Assembly: GCA_019914995.1 (NCBI GenBank)
Contig: CM034129.1
Location: 6,895,725-6,959,724 of the forward strand
Source of the DNA: Acanthochlamys bracteata
Taxonomy: Eukaryota; Streptophyta; Magnoliopsida; Pandanales; Velloziaceae
DNA length: 64,000 nt
Reading direction: 5' to 3'
Within the stretch, counting starts at the first letter, position 1. Each line of letters opens with the position of its first letter. The notes beneath the pieces are model-generated. The model did not search any database, had not been told where the DNA came from, and saw nothing but the letters and a program-made list of their open reading frames with translations. A program made the translations under genes and the position numbers. Shown here in pieces: positions 13,012 through 24,299 of the stretch.

Positions 13012-15496
13012 CGTCACGCCCTTATCTAGGGCATGATACTAAAATTGTTCCAATATACTCAAAATAATAAGTACCAAAATTTTATAAAATTTTGATAGCA
13101 CCTCCACTAAAAATCAATACAGTAAACACAACTTTAACAACTACTGAAAATATTCATACCAAATAATTTACACTACTATCAAAATAAAACACACAATAAC
13201 TACTGGCTACCGATAGCCAACTCGCTCTATTATAAAATAAATTCATACCCAAAAGATAAACAACAATACATTCATATATAATAGAATAGTACAGACCGCT
13301 TGAGATCACAGTCTCCTATATGCAAAAATAGAGTAATGAAGAACCTTAAAATATCTTCAATGCGTAGACTTCATTGATGATGCTAACTCTGTTTCTCGCT
13401 TTACTGTCTCCCAGCTATCTTGGGGAGGCCAAAAAAAAATAAATAAATAAGCCCAGTCTTAATGAGGTGAAGTAGCAGAATGCACTGGATTAGATCACTA
13501 ATGCATTACCTAATTGTTTATTTTATAATTCTACATGAAACAAAAATACAACAATTGATCGGATCAAGCCTACCAAGTTCTGAATCGTCCTATATCGACT
13601 CAGATCTTAGTAGGAGAGATACGGTTATATATAATGCAATAAGCAAATTAAATAATTATATAATAACTGATATCAATATAGCTTCAAATATTAATTTGTA
13701 AGATAACATAGCTTTTAAGGAAAACATAAAATTTGAAACTTAATAGAAAAATATAATCACCAAAAACTAAGTTATAATAAATATTTATTTAGTTGATAAG
13801 TCAAGTATTAAATAAAAAAATTCAATTTAAATCAAAATCATAATAAAAAAATAATTATATTAATATTAAAATATATGTAAATATATGATTATCAGTCGTG
13901 GTACCGTCCCCACGCTTCTAGGCCTATCTAATACTATGGCCATAGATAGGTAACTCCCCCCTACACCTACTGGGGTCCTGAACTCAGTCTCTGACTTATT
14001 CGTCTGCTTACGTGCAGTGCGAGTTTCCAACATAACCAAAATCATATTATCAAATACATGTAATTTATATCTATAAATTTGTAAAGCTTACTCAATCTCA
14101 TAATTTCATCCTTTTCAAGTCACATGCCATCCACGGCAAAACCATAATGATATTAGTATCATATAACATCATTATCAAACATGCAGTAATTAATATGCTC
14201 TAATAATAACAATACCAGCCAACATAATATATGATAATTTATAATATTATATATGCTATCAAATTAAATACTAAACATGCATAATGACGGAAGCAAATTA
14301 TAATGCAAGGAACGTGGCAAGGTGTGCCGGAGGGCCAAAGCAATGCTACCTGTGCCCAAATGCTAACGATAATTTAGAAAGAAAAAGGTGGCACGGTAAC
14401 TCTCACCTTAAATTCTTCGCTATCTACTAAACCACCACAATTGCTTAAGCACACTATCTTCCTTCAATTTTTCGATCCTAACAAGCATGCGTGAATAGTT
14501 ACCAAAGTCCATCAAATTAATATTATCGATTACTAAGCATCTACGAAACTATATCTCTACATCCAAATTAATGCATACTCTTGAATTCAACTTTCTTCCA
14601 CAAACATAACCGCATAAAAATCATAGTTTGAATAGAAGCTTACCTAACTAGACGAATTAACTAGACTCTTAATCACCTCAAATTTTGACGTTGAATCTTT
14701 AATGCCTCCGATCGAGAAAATACCTACGGCGTAAAAAAATGTTAATAATTACATCAATAACAAGTCTTAACGATAAGATCTAACGTAGCATCTCACCTAA
14801 CACAGTGGAAACCACTTGCTCGCCGGATTCCGACGGTTAGGGTTCCGGCCGAACTTAGAGTGTCTTCCAAGGTGATTCAAAGAATAACAAACGACCAATT
14901 ATAAGTTAACGCACTAGCAGCGAGCTCCTACATGCAACACGAGCCGCCAAGGCAAACGTCAGCCTAGAAGAAGAACGGCGTTATTCCAGCAAGATGAATG
15001 CAAAATTGAGTGGTAGAGTAGCCACTGAGAAGGACAGAGATGGATTTCATTCTCCGGTGATCAATTTCGGCGGTAGAAGCTCGCGACGAAATCCGCCCCT
15101 ATGGCAAGCGCTCGTTGCCGCCGCGGTTCGAGTTCTTAGGAAGAGATGGCAGCGAGAGAGAAAATGAAACAAAAAGAGCTTCACGTTAGGAGGAGGAATA
15201 ATGGTGATCGGCGGCGAGCTTGGACGGTGGAGGAATCACGGTGAAGGAGGCTCGGGAGGTAAAGGTGAACGAAAACAAAACATTGAAGCAGGTAAGTAAG
15301 AAAAATAAAAGATTAGAGGATTCTAAATAAGCCTAGGACTTCCTAAGGAACTTTATAAAAAATCTAAATAGACAGATTAGATGTAGCGGGTTAGATTGAT
15401 TGGACTCCCACATATATTCTATTGACTCAAGACAGGCTAACCCAAAAATAATAAAAAAAATTAAATATACCCTTCAAAATTTTCAAGCATGTTACA
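13012..15496 (-). mobile_element. Solo LTR, antisense, probably Ty3/gypsy-type, with target duplication
   Basis: Read on the minus strand the element starts TGTAACATGC (at 15496) and ends in GGGCGTGACG (at 13012), an ending typical of several plant LTR families. A perfect 5-bp duplication, CTGAT, flanks it (13007–13011 and 15497–15501), which marks both ends independently of family. At 2,485 bp with no coding sequence and no second LTR, it fits a solo LTR left by recombination. The GC-richer part at 14800–15260 would be the promoter and leader region of the LTR. Family assignment is from general likeness only. Fossil; no function inferred. Confidence 0.65.
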
Positions 15497-15501
15497 CTGA
15501 T

Positions 15502-16310
15502 ATAATTGTTCGTTTCTAATAGTGCGAGACAAGAACTAACCCGAACTTCAAATGTTTAATATCTTCGTTCCACACTTTCTGGTTAGAGTGAAAATATTAA
15601 AAAAAACAGCACTATAAGTACGTCTTAAAGCCCTGCATCAAATATGATTGATCGTTGTTTGCCATCTTCGCATACATCTGGTTTTCAATAACCGGAACCT
15701 TCCATACTTGCCAACTTTCGGTTTTATAGATGCTCGATATCATTAAGACCGAAATCGGTACCTCGAACGTGGTTCGACTCACAGAACATATTGAAATGGT
15801 CCGCACGGACCCATTAATATATAAACCATACACCTTTAGTTCATGCATCATCCATCTCACCAGCTTATAATATATCAATTACTAAATTATTGTATTGTTT
15901 TTCACAGAGTTCAGACAGTGATGCATCAACCAAGCGATACCTTGCTTTCTTCTCAATCCTAATTGATTGAATTAAAAAGGCAACTCCTCTCGCTTAGCCC
16001 CACTGCATAACCTTTCCCAATCTTCTCGAACCCTCTCCTTTCCTCTTTTCTGTACATAAATACCTTAAAATTCTGCAAAGTTACTTTTAATTAGCTTGAG
16101 TTTTAATTTGGGCCCAACATAAAATAAGAAGATTAGACACTAAGTAAACTTCTTACAATTGCAAATATCTCGGATAATTGCGTTATCTTTTGCCATGTTT
16201 GAAACCTTAGTTAATATTGTGGATTGCTACGTTGTTTCGAAGTGAACACTTAAATACTAGAAGCAATCCAGCGGTGGAGAAACATTTTCAGTTGTTATTT
16301 AAACGATCAA
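15502..16310. other. Spacer between solo LTR and the next gene
   Basis: The part at 15640–15850 has a GC-richer minus-strand open frame that matches no family I know and may be another transposon piece. The rest is probable upstream flank of the gene at 16703. Confidence 0.35.
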
Positions 16311-16311
16311 A

Positions 16312-16317
16312 CACGTG
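16312..16317. promoter_or_regulatory. G-box (CACGTG) upstream of the His/Gln-rich protein gene
   Basis: A perfect palindromic CACGTG inside ACACGTGGC, the core of G-box and ABA-response elements, about 390 bases before the ATG. A second ACGT core, GCCACGTAAG, lies at about 16351, and a possible TATA element (CCTATATAG) near 16392. The placement is suitable for bZIP or bHLH control, but this is inferred from motif identity only. Confidence 0.4.
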
Positions 16318-16702
16318 GCTGCATGTCTCTCTCTCTGTTAATCGAAGAATGCCACGTAAGGCTCATCACCTGTATTGCTCAACACAACCCGTCCTATATA
16401 GAAGTTCAACTTCTGCTTTGTTTAATTATATAATATTCTCGTTCTTATCGTAACTACATAATAACTTTCAGATTTTTTCATTCCTTAAATAGATTTCACC
16501 CAACCAAGTACATCTTTCTTCTGTCTGGGATTCTCCAAGCCAATTCTGATCACTCATATCAGTTTATCAGGTACCTTAATTACTAGTCTTAACACTTGCG
16601 AAAATTTTCTGTTTTCTCTTGAAATCGAAGGTTCAATTGTATCTCTCTTAGAGAAGTTTATTCCTTTGATATTCTTTGCTATTAGAGAAGTTAAAAGTAA
16701 AC

Positions 16703-17074
16703 ATGGCATCGATTTATTCGGATTACGAAAACCACGACTACTCTGATAACCAGTACCAGCACAATTACCAACAGCCGCAGCTGCACCAGCAACAACAGCA
16801 TCAGCACCAGCAATTTAAGCAAGTTCTGTCGCCTCGGACACCAACTGGATCTACTTGGTTGACAGGCACAAGCTCCTACGGCAGCAGCGGCGGCACACAG
16901 AAGTGTGTTTGCTCGCCGACAACTCATCCAGGATCGTTCAAGTGCCGTTTTCACCGTACGCACCATCAGAATGAAGACAACCATCCACCGGCGGCACCGG
17001 CACCGGTAGCTGCACCGAAGTGTACTGCTACCTCTCAGCCTCCACGGGATACTTCGACGAAAACTCGCTGGTAG
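16703..17074 (+). CDS. Small His/Gln-rich plant protein with CVCSPTTHPGSFKCRFHR signature
   Basis: A 123-aa single-exon protein of unknown biochemical role. The first 45 residues are dominated by Tyr, His and Gln (HQQQQHQHQQ). The centre carries CVCSPTTHPGSFKCRFHR, a conserved Cys/His segment that I know from a family of small plant proteins usually annotated as serine-rich or hypothetical; four Cys/His positions could bind metal or form disulfides, which is inference. The C-terminus is Pro/Ala-rich. The ATG at 16703 is preferred over an in-frame ATG at 16676 because it begins the conserved-looking MASIYSDYEN and has a better context (AAACATGGC). A leader intron is possible (donor TCAG|GTACCT near 16570). 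A 3' untranslated repeat follows at 17121. Confidence 0.75.
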   Translation: MASIYSDYENHDYSDNQYQHNYQQPQLHQQQQHQHQQFKQVLSPRTPTGSTWLTGTSSYGSSGGTQKCVCSPTTHPGSFKCRFHRTHHQNEDNHPPAAPAPVAAPKCTATSQPPRDTSTKTRW

Positions 17075-17120
17075 TGAAGGCACGGTGAATCCAAGATAAT
17101 GTAAGGATGGAGAAAAGCTC

Positions 17121-17271
17121 TATCTTTCAGTTTGCGTGACGGTGTTGTAATTCAAGTTCTTGTAGATATGTAGCTATATCCTTCAGTTTGTGTGAAGGTG
17201 ATAAGTAAATTCAAGCTTTATCCTTGAGTTTGCGTGACGGTATTGTAATTCAAGGTTTTGTATATATGTCA
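17121..17271 (+). repeat. Three imperfect tandem repeats in the 3' untranslated region
   Basis: Units start at 17121, 17177 and 17219 and share TATCYTTSAGTTTGYGTGAM followed by a GGT core and AATTCAAG. They lie directly after the stop codon of the His/Gln-rich protein gene and are likely to be in its mRNA. Confidence 0.6.
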
Positions 17272-17911
17272 ACTTAATTAATTTGTGTTTGCGGAGTGTG
17301 ATTCCATTAATTTGTTGGTACTTTCCTTTCGAAATAAAAACATCTGCTCTTATTAATAGCTCTTTTGCAGTATAGATACATGTTCTTTATGCTTACATAT
17401 CAGACCGATTCTTGTTCTTTTTCTTCTTCGGATTATAATTTGCATTGCCATTAATTTATTGTAGAGTTCAAGGAACGTTTACACGAGAGTACCAAAATCA
17501 GGTTACCACAATGAGTTTTAAGAGCAAGCTTACGATACACTCGCTTTAAAAGCAAGCTTACTTAAGAATAAGCTCGAGTGTCGTATAGTCATATCTATAT
17601 CAAACTCAGGTTTTTTTCTTAATTCAATTTTAGGTTTTTTTATTTAACTTATAATAAAACAAAATGGAAAAATCATTTAGAACACACCGTAGCCAAATCT
17701 GAGTTTCAAACCTTACTAGCAAGCTATCAGTTGTGAATTTCAATATTTCATATTCATTCAGATTTCCACCCTTTGAAGTGCTTCCTTCTCCCTTGCTGCG
17801 TTCATACTTAAGATAGAAGAGAAAGTGTCATGTAATTTTGACGTGCTTCGACCTTCATCATATAAGCAAAAAATTTGTATATTTTTTACAAGGGAAGTTT
17901 TTTTCGACTAT

Positions 17912-18103
17912 GGGTGTGTTTTTTGGTTTTGAAAATGAATTTTTTAGAAATGAGTTTTTAGAAGTGAGTATTATTAAAAGTGATGTATTTTTTTATATTT
18001 AAAAAATATATTAGATGTAATTTTTTATATTTCTATAAATAAAAGGTGAGTTAAAAATAATTTATTAATAGAAAAAAATGATTTTTGAGTGTAAAAGAAC
18101 GCA
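17912..18103. repeat. MITE-like element
   Basis: About 190 bp, AT-rich, between GGGTGTGTTTTTTGG and GTAAAAGAACGCATC, which are imperfect inverted repeats. Inner GAATTTTTTAGAAATGAG is partly mirrored by later TGAGTTAAAAATAATTTATT. Non-coding. Confidence 0.35.
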
Positions 18104-18731
18104 TCTTATAGTGTAAAAAGATCAAACATATACAGAATACGGGAACTTTCATATAGGGGCTGCTTTTACCTATATAATCACGTAAAGAATTTGACCAATG
18201 GTTGCATTTTTGTTGCGAACCTACTTAAATGCTCTGGGATATTTTCCTCTAAGAACCAATGCAAGGATTTGGATGAGGAAAAATAAACTATGTTTACTCT
18301 TCCACGCCCTCCTACGAGGGGGTTGACATTTAATTTACAATTAATAAATAATGAATTCTAAAGTATACCTTTTTATTCATTAAAAATATAATTTTTTTAT
18401 GATTTTAAACCTATAATTTTGTACGGTTAAATGAAATATTTTAAACCTTCACAAATATATGATTGAACACTTCTATTTTATTAAGCTCACAAGTGCGTCC
18501 TGACAACATTATACTTATCTGTTCTTCTTTTGGTTTCTGGTTACATTTTAATACATCAATCTAAAATTTTAATTTCATGTAATTCACTTGACAAGTGGTC
18601 CACTAATAATTTTCTTGGCAATTGTACATTTTCATAAAAAAGAAGAAAAGGGCCTATTTTAATAAGAAGTCTTTTAGGATTGGAAGTGAATTCAAAAAGA
18701 GAAATGTAGTGAAATTTAAGTTTCATTTGTA

Positions 18732-18831
18732 TAGAACTGGAAACTCGAATTTTCAGTTCTATTTATAATTAAAACATAGAAAGTTGGTGGAATTTCAATT
18801 CTGGCGGAAGAAACTGAAGTTCCACCAACTT
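18732..18831. repeat. Two adjacent inverted repeats (hairpins)
   Basis: Arms 18732–18743 and 18750–18761 (TAGAACTGGAAA / TTTTCAGTTCTA, 11 of 12 pair, 6-nt loop), then arms 18781–18797 and 18815–18831 (AAGTTGGTGGAATTTCA / TGAAGTTCCACCAACTT, 16 of 17 pair, 17-nt loop). Possibly the inside of a MITE. Confidence 0.6.
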
Positions 18832-18937
18832 AAAACACGCCCTGACTCTTACAGACAACTACCGCTGCGCTGGAAGTCAAATTAATTAACCGTAATACTT
18901 ACAAATTATGAAATTAACTTGCTTAAAATATAGGAGA

Positions 18938-19187
18938 CATTTAGTGGTGCTTTTAAAATAAAAATTTTTTGAAATTGAGAATAATTTTATTTTTTTAAAA
19001 AATAAGTTTTACTTTTTTGATATTTAAAAAAATAAAAAAATATATATAATAAAAAAATATCACTTTGTAAATTTTTTTATACTTTCTAAATTTTTAAATA
19101 AAATTTTTAAATATTTATAAAAAGTGTATTGAAAAATATAAAATAATAAATTAAAAAATTATTTTTGTGATAAGCAATGCCAAACAT
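18938..19187 (+). repeat. MITE-like element, AT-rich family
   Basis: About 250 bp ending in GATAAGCAATGCCAAACAT, close to the right end of the copy at 10131 (GATAAGCAATTCCAAACG). The left end, CATTTAGTGGTGCTTTT, is a diverged inverted repeat of it. The inner A/T block order matches. Confidence 0.5.
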
Positions 19188-21784
19188 CAATCATTATTTT
19201 AACTAAAAAAAACATAAGAAGTTTGATTAATAGGTAATCCATAATTACTTATTAAGTGGTTTTTATAAATAAATACTTTAACTAAAGTTAAGAGACTGAT
19301 ATTAATAGTTCAAAAATATTTTGACTTAATCCGTTTAATTAGATTGCAGTAAAATTTTGTTCAATTTAATAAATATAATTAGAGGGACGAGTATTTTTAT
19401 ATTGATATATATCATTTATAGACCAGGCAAGCATCGTCAAATATAATATATGAATTTGATAGGTTCAACAATGAACTAATGTAAATTTATGTTTTGGTTG
19501 AATTATGAATTAGAGCGGAGGACTTCTTACAAAGGCAGGTGTTGTTGCATAAAACGAGTGTACTCATCAGTAGGCTGCCAATAGTTGAAATATGGCAAAT
19601 TTGTAAATTTAAGCACTAAACTAAAACATTTGTAATTTGTAGATCAATCCATTATACTGTTACCTCAGAGATAGATTATACTAACTTCATCGAGACATAA
19701 TTATACACTATTGTGCGAAGCATAGTTGGCAGATTCGATCGGACCATCTAATTGGATCTGAAAATTATCGATCCGGAACACAAACTGGTCTGAATGTTTA
19801 AAACAATTTCGAATTTTTTCAACCAGTTCAACTTGGATCGATATGTCCGGATCAACTAAAAAATCGTCGAACCGTCTGAACGAGTAAACCGGATATGAAT
19901 TAGAAAAGTAAAATTATATAATAATTTTAATTGATTACGGATGGCTCGCTAGCTTGCTTTGCCACCACTATCTCAATAAACTCTGGCGGCGTAGATCGGT
20001 GAAAGAGAAAGGAAACAAAGAGTTACCGATGGCTCACGCAGCAGCGGTGACATGGGAGAAGAGAGGTTTATTGCGGAAGTGGGATGTTAAATCTATTTTT
20101 TTTTTTTGTGAAGGTGGCGATAAAGAAAAACGGTAGAGAGACAGATACCGAAGAGAGCAGTGGCGGATATAGTTGTGGCGACGGCAATGAGAACTGTCTG
20201 CGAATGAAGAAGATGGAGAAGACTATTTAGAAGGAGTAGGGACCACAACGTTAGGAAGAGAAGGAGAGTCGGGGGAAGAAGGTGGTGCTAGGTGGCGAAG
20301 GAGGATTGCTAGAAGAAAACCGTGGAAGAAGCTTGCTCCTCCTGTTGACCTGACGGGTTGATCCGTTGATCTGCTGAATTAATTTAGAAATCGTTGACCT
20401 GCACAGTTTTACGGATTGATGTTCGTTTCGGTTCTGATAATTATGATCTGAAGTGTTCATTGCGGCAAATTGATATATAATGGTCTTGTAAGTGCTTGTT
20501 CATATAAGTCTTTACGTTTTAATTTGTTTCAAAGATATGTAAACTATAATCAAACATCAATAATCTGTAAAGTAGATGCCAAAAATACTAGATACTTGAT
20601 GTTGAGTGAATATATTAAAAACTTCTTCCATTAAAACTAGTAGTTTCAATTTAAAAAAAATAGTATTTTATATTTATTTTATCTAAATACAAAATTTTGG
20701 CGTAACAAAGTTCAAAAATGCTTTTACCATAATATAGCCAATTCAAAAATATTAAAATTTAATCCCATGGACGAAAATAATTTATTTCTAGTGAAATAAA
20801 AAATGCATATCCAACTGCTCAATTTGGTGGAGTTTATGCTTTGTGTTCGACTATGTTAATTGAATCGAAGCGTAATTGGAATCACCAATTGGATTGGATC
20901 AAACAAGAATCACATTTGAAGAGCAAATCGTTGTACCATCCTAACGGATATGTATAACCGATTGAGTTTTAAGTTTTAGTGTTCCTTATTTTATATCTAA
21001 GAATAGAGGTGGCAATATATGACTTGACTCGAAAGTTCAACCCAAAATCAACTTGTTCAATTTAGATTAGAGTTGGAAATTAATCTGTATAAATATATCG
21101 GTTGAATTAGAGTTGAACAAATTTGACTGAATTATTAAATAAATTCAACCAGATTAATCCGAAATTGATCCACCAATCTAAGTTGTCATATCTTAATGGA
21201 ACTGTTATTTCTAATTTTTCTTCGTATAATAAAATGGCAACAAAAAAGAATCACTAATAGTAATTTATAAATATTAAGTTGTATTATATTTATAATTAAT
21301 CGTTCATTTTTATGTCTTAGTAAATAGTACAAAATAAGAATTATAATCTTATCAAAAGTATTACTATGTTGTGTTTCTATGACGAATTTGGATTTTCTAA
21401 AATGATTTTGATAGGTAGCTATATTTATCAAAATTTTTATCGAAAGTATTAGTATATGTTTATAGTCATAAAATTTTACTATCATCACATATTTTCAAAA
21501 AATAATAAAAGAGAGTGTTGCAAAAGTCATTAATCGTTCAATCATTAGGATTCATTTCGTTGCGCTGAAGTAAGTGTTGCAAAAGTCATTTCTTAAAAAT
21601 AAGTGTATGGAAAGCGAGTTCTTTAAAATTGAGTTTAGCGCAAGGCATGACGAATTTGAAATTTGAATGCAAAATCAAATGCCGATGAAAGCTGCTAATT
21701 AATCCCCCTTCTATAAGAGAGAAAATCAAGGTAGAAATGACTCCCGCTAACATAATAACATCTACGGGATATTCGGCATTACTT

Positions 21785-22003
21785 TCAACTGCATGTTATT
21801 TTAAATTTTTTATTTCATATTTTTTAATAAAATTTTTATATTATTTACATAATTTATTTAAAATTTTAAAAAGTACAAAAAAATTATATATCATAAAATT
21901 TATTATTTTATTTATATTTTTTATAAAAAATACACTCATTTTTAAATATTTTAAAATACTATTTATTTTAGATACGTTTTATTTCACAAACATTTCCAAA
22001 CGT
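21785..22003 (-). repeat. MITE-like element, AT-rich family, reverse orientation
   Basis: About 219 bp ending CATTTCCAAACG on the plus strand. The order of inner A/T blocks is that of the 10131 copy read in reverse complement. The other end is poorly preserved. Confidence 0.4.
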
Positions 22004-23248
22004 TCCCTATGAATCTAATTTCTGCCCTCTAATCTTGAGAACAAATGTGATGCATCCTAGTTTGGTTGGACTTTATTTTAGAGTTGTGGTGGGTTCGCAA
22101 GAGAGATTGTTGAAAAGCGCCCATGATGGTACATTCTAATCTCCATTTTCAAATCTGTTACGATTCATGATTACATGAACAACGGAACTATTCTATTATT
22201 GGATAACTAAAAAAAAAAAAAATTTAAAATCAAATAACTAATTAAAATTTTTTTTTATGATCTTTAATGAATATTGGCACTCCTATTTATAGTTAAAACT
22301 AATAAACAAAGTTATAGCTCTACTATAATTTTATTAAAATTAGGACTTTAATCTAATCTGAATACTTAATATTAATCTTTTATCATGTAAAGTAGAGTTT
22401 TCTTTAAAAATTCATCTCTATATAGAATTCTTAACTACATAAGCAAAATTTGAGTATTTTATTAAAACTCAAACACTTCTAATAAAATTCAAACTCCTAA
22501 CTCTTTTAGATAAAATATGGACCTTGAATAGCTTGAAATCTATAGTGTAACAAAATCTTACCAGCTAAACTTCTTTCGCTTATTCATTGACATGCATTTC
22601 AATTCCTTAATGTTTTACATTTTTCGTTTTCAACATCTTTTTGTTTCGTGCAGTCCATAAAGTCCATAGCGTGTTAAAGAAACAGTCCATTTATCATGAC
22701 GAATAGTTGCGACTGCTGTCTTCCTTGAGCTAAACCCAAACCTATCTTGGAGCTCATAGTCCATAAGGTGTTATTTTCTTTTGAGAGAACCCATAGCTAA
22801 CTAACTAACAAAAAACTCAACTAAAAATCCCATAAATGAAAGAGAATTCGTCAGAGGGCGGATTACAAGCCTTGGTCCATCCCGAGATGGTCGACTAAGT
22901 TAGGTCCATCTTCAGTTAAGCTATTTATCCCAGTCGAAAATGAGCCTATATCAATTTCAGAACAATAATAGAGAGCAAATTCTAGGTAGATATGGTCGAT
23001 TTGAACAAACAGCATATTTGTTGTTGGGTTTAAACTTTAACCTGACTTCAACGAAGTGATTTGATAAGTTCACTTTAGATGATCAAGAATCACAGCTAAC
23101 AACAATAAGCTAAAATTAATAAGTAACACTAAAAAGAACGGGTCTTTTAACTGGAAAATCCATCAATTGAAAAGCCCAACAAACGAGAAAAGCCCAAGAT
23201 ATGATAGAGTACCAAACTTTCCCTCACTCAAATTTTAAGCACTTAGGG

Positions 23249-23480
23249 GAGGCTTGATAGGTTTTCATTCTAAAAAAACACCTCATACTTTTCAATAAAA
23301 TTTTTAAATATTTAAACTTATAACTATTTTTTAAAAATTGAAAATATAATAAAATTATATATCATACAGTTTATATATATACTAATTATTATTCTTTTAA
23401 GATAACAATTAGATTTGGTTTTTTTTTTAATTTTAAAATATTTTCATCTAAAAAAATTCTTTATCATAAATATTTTGAGA
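23249..23480 (-). repeat. MITE-like element, AT-rich family, reverse orientation
   Basis: About 230 bp, from GGCTTGATAGGTTTTCATT to TCATAAATATTTTGAGACG. It has the A/T block order of the reverse-oriented copies at 21785 and 27468. Ends are weakly defined. Confidence 0.35.
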
Positions 23481-24299
23481 CGTCAGCAAATAATTATTGC
23501 AAGATACAATCACTTAGCTAGTGTTAAACAAAAAGGTAAGATGGGCTATGTGCATCTTCCCTCCATTTGAAAGCAATATTCCAATTCTACAGTATATCTT
23601 CTCATGTTCCTTTTCGTTTTTTTATCAACCAAGAGAAACAACTACAATCTTGGCAGATTCCTTAACAACCTTCGGAGAGTGTCCTGTCCTGAAGATGCCG
23701 ATCATTTATATGGTTGATAATGGATATTAGTTAAAATTTGAGACAAAGATGGATTTAGCATTTACTAATACGTCCTTCAGGTGTTTAGGATGCGCTTCTT
23801 TCAACATGTGAAAAAATTTACTTTCAAATAATTTAAGAATATTTTATATTTTTATAATTTATTATAAAAGTTAATTTTAAAAAATTATATTCAAAAAATC
23901 TCTTCATCTTAAAAGTAAAAAGAGCACGCGTTAGCGCGGACATGACCGACTAATTTGTGAAACTATATATAGTATAGAAATTCAAAGGTGATACAAAATG
24001 TGATATCAACAGTTTTTGAATTTTCGCTAAAAGTCAATGTTCTCAATTTGGCAACCTTGTCTAAGGCACCAATATTTTTTATTTTTTCTTTTTCTTCTAA
24101 ATAAACTTATGTTAAGTTGATAATGTTGTGTCATTATGTCACACCATGCAGTCTTAACTCTTAAGTCTACGTAGCTTTCTAACCATTTTTGTTATAAGAT
24201 AACATAATATTCAAATAAATAAATTATTATAAAAACTATAGTTGCTACTTTCATCTCTACGCTAGACACTGAATTTTAAAAAGGGTAAGGAAATTTTAG

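Larger units (their letters stand above)
17290..24290. other. Long AT-rich intergenic region with MITE-like elements
   Basis: No gene recognised. Contains MITE-like elements at 17912–18103, 18938–19187, 21785–22003 and 23249–23480, two adjacent hairpins at 18732–18831, and a GC-richer, purine-rich patch at 19940–20460 with no coherent frame. Fragments rich in GGATC/CCGGTT near 19730–19900 also occur near 1890, 3850, 29240 and 30600 and are probably pieces of one dispersed repeat. Confidence 0.45.

Noticed and set aside
16691-17083. 130-aa minus-strand open frame
   Set aside because: Mirror of the CAG/CAC-rich plus-strand gene; low-complexity Leu/Val runs with no family likeness.
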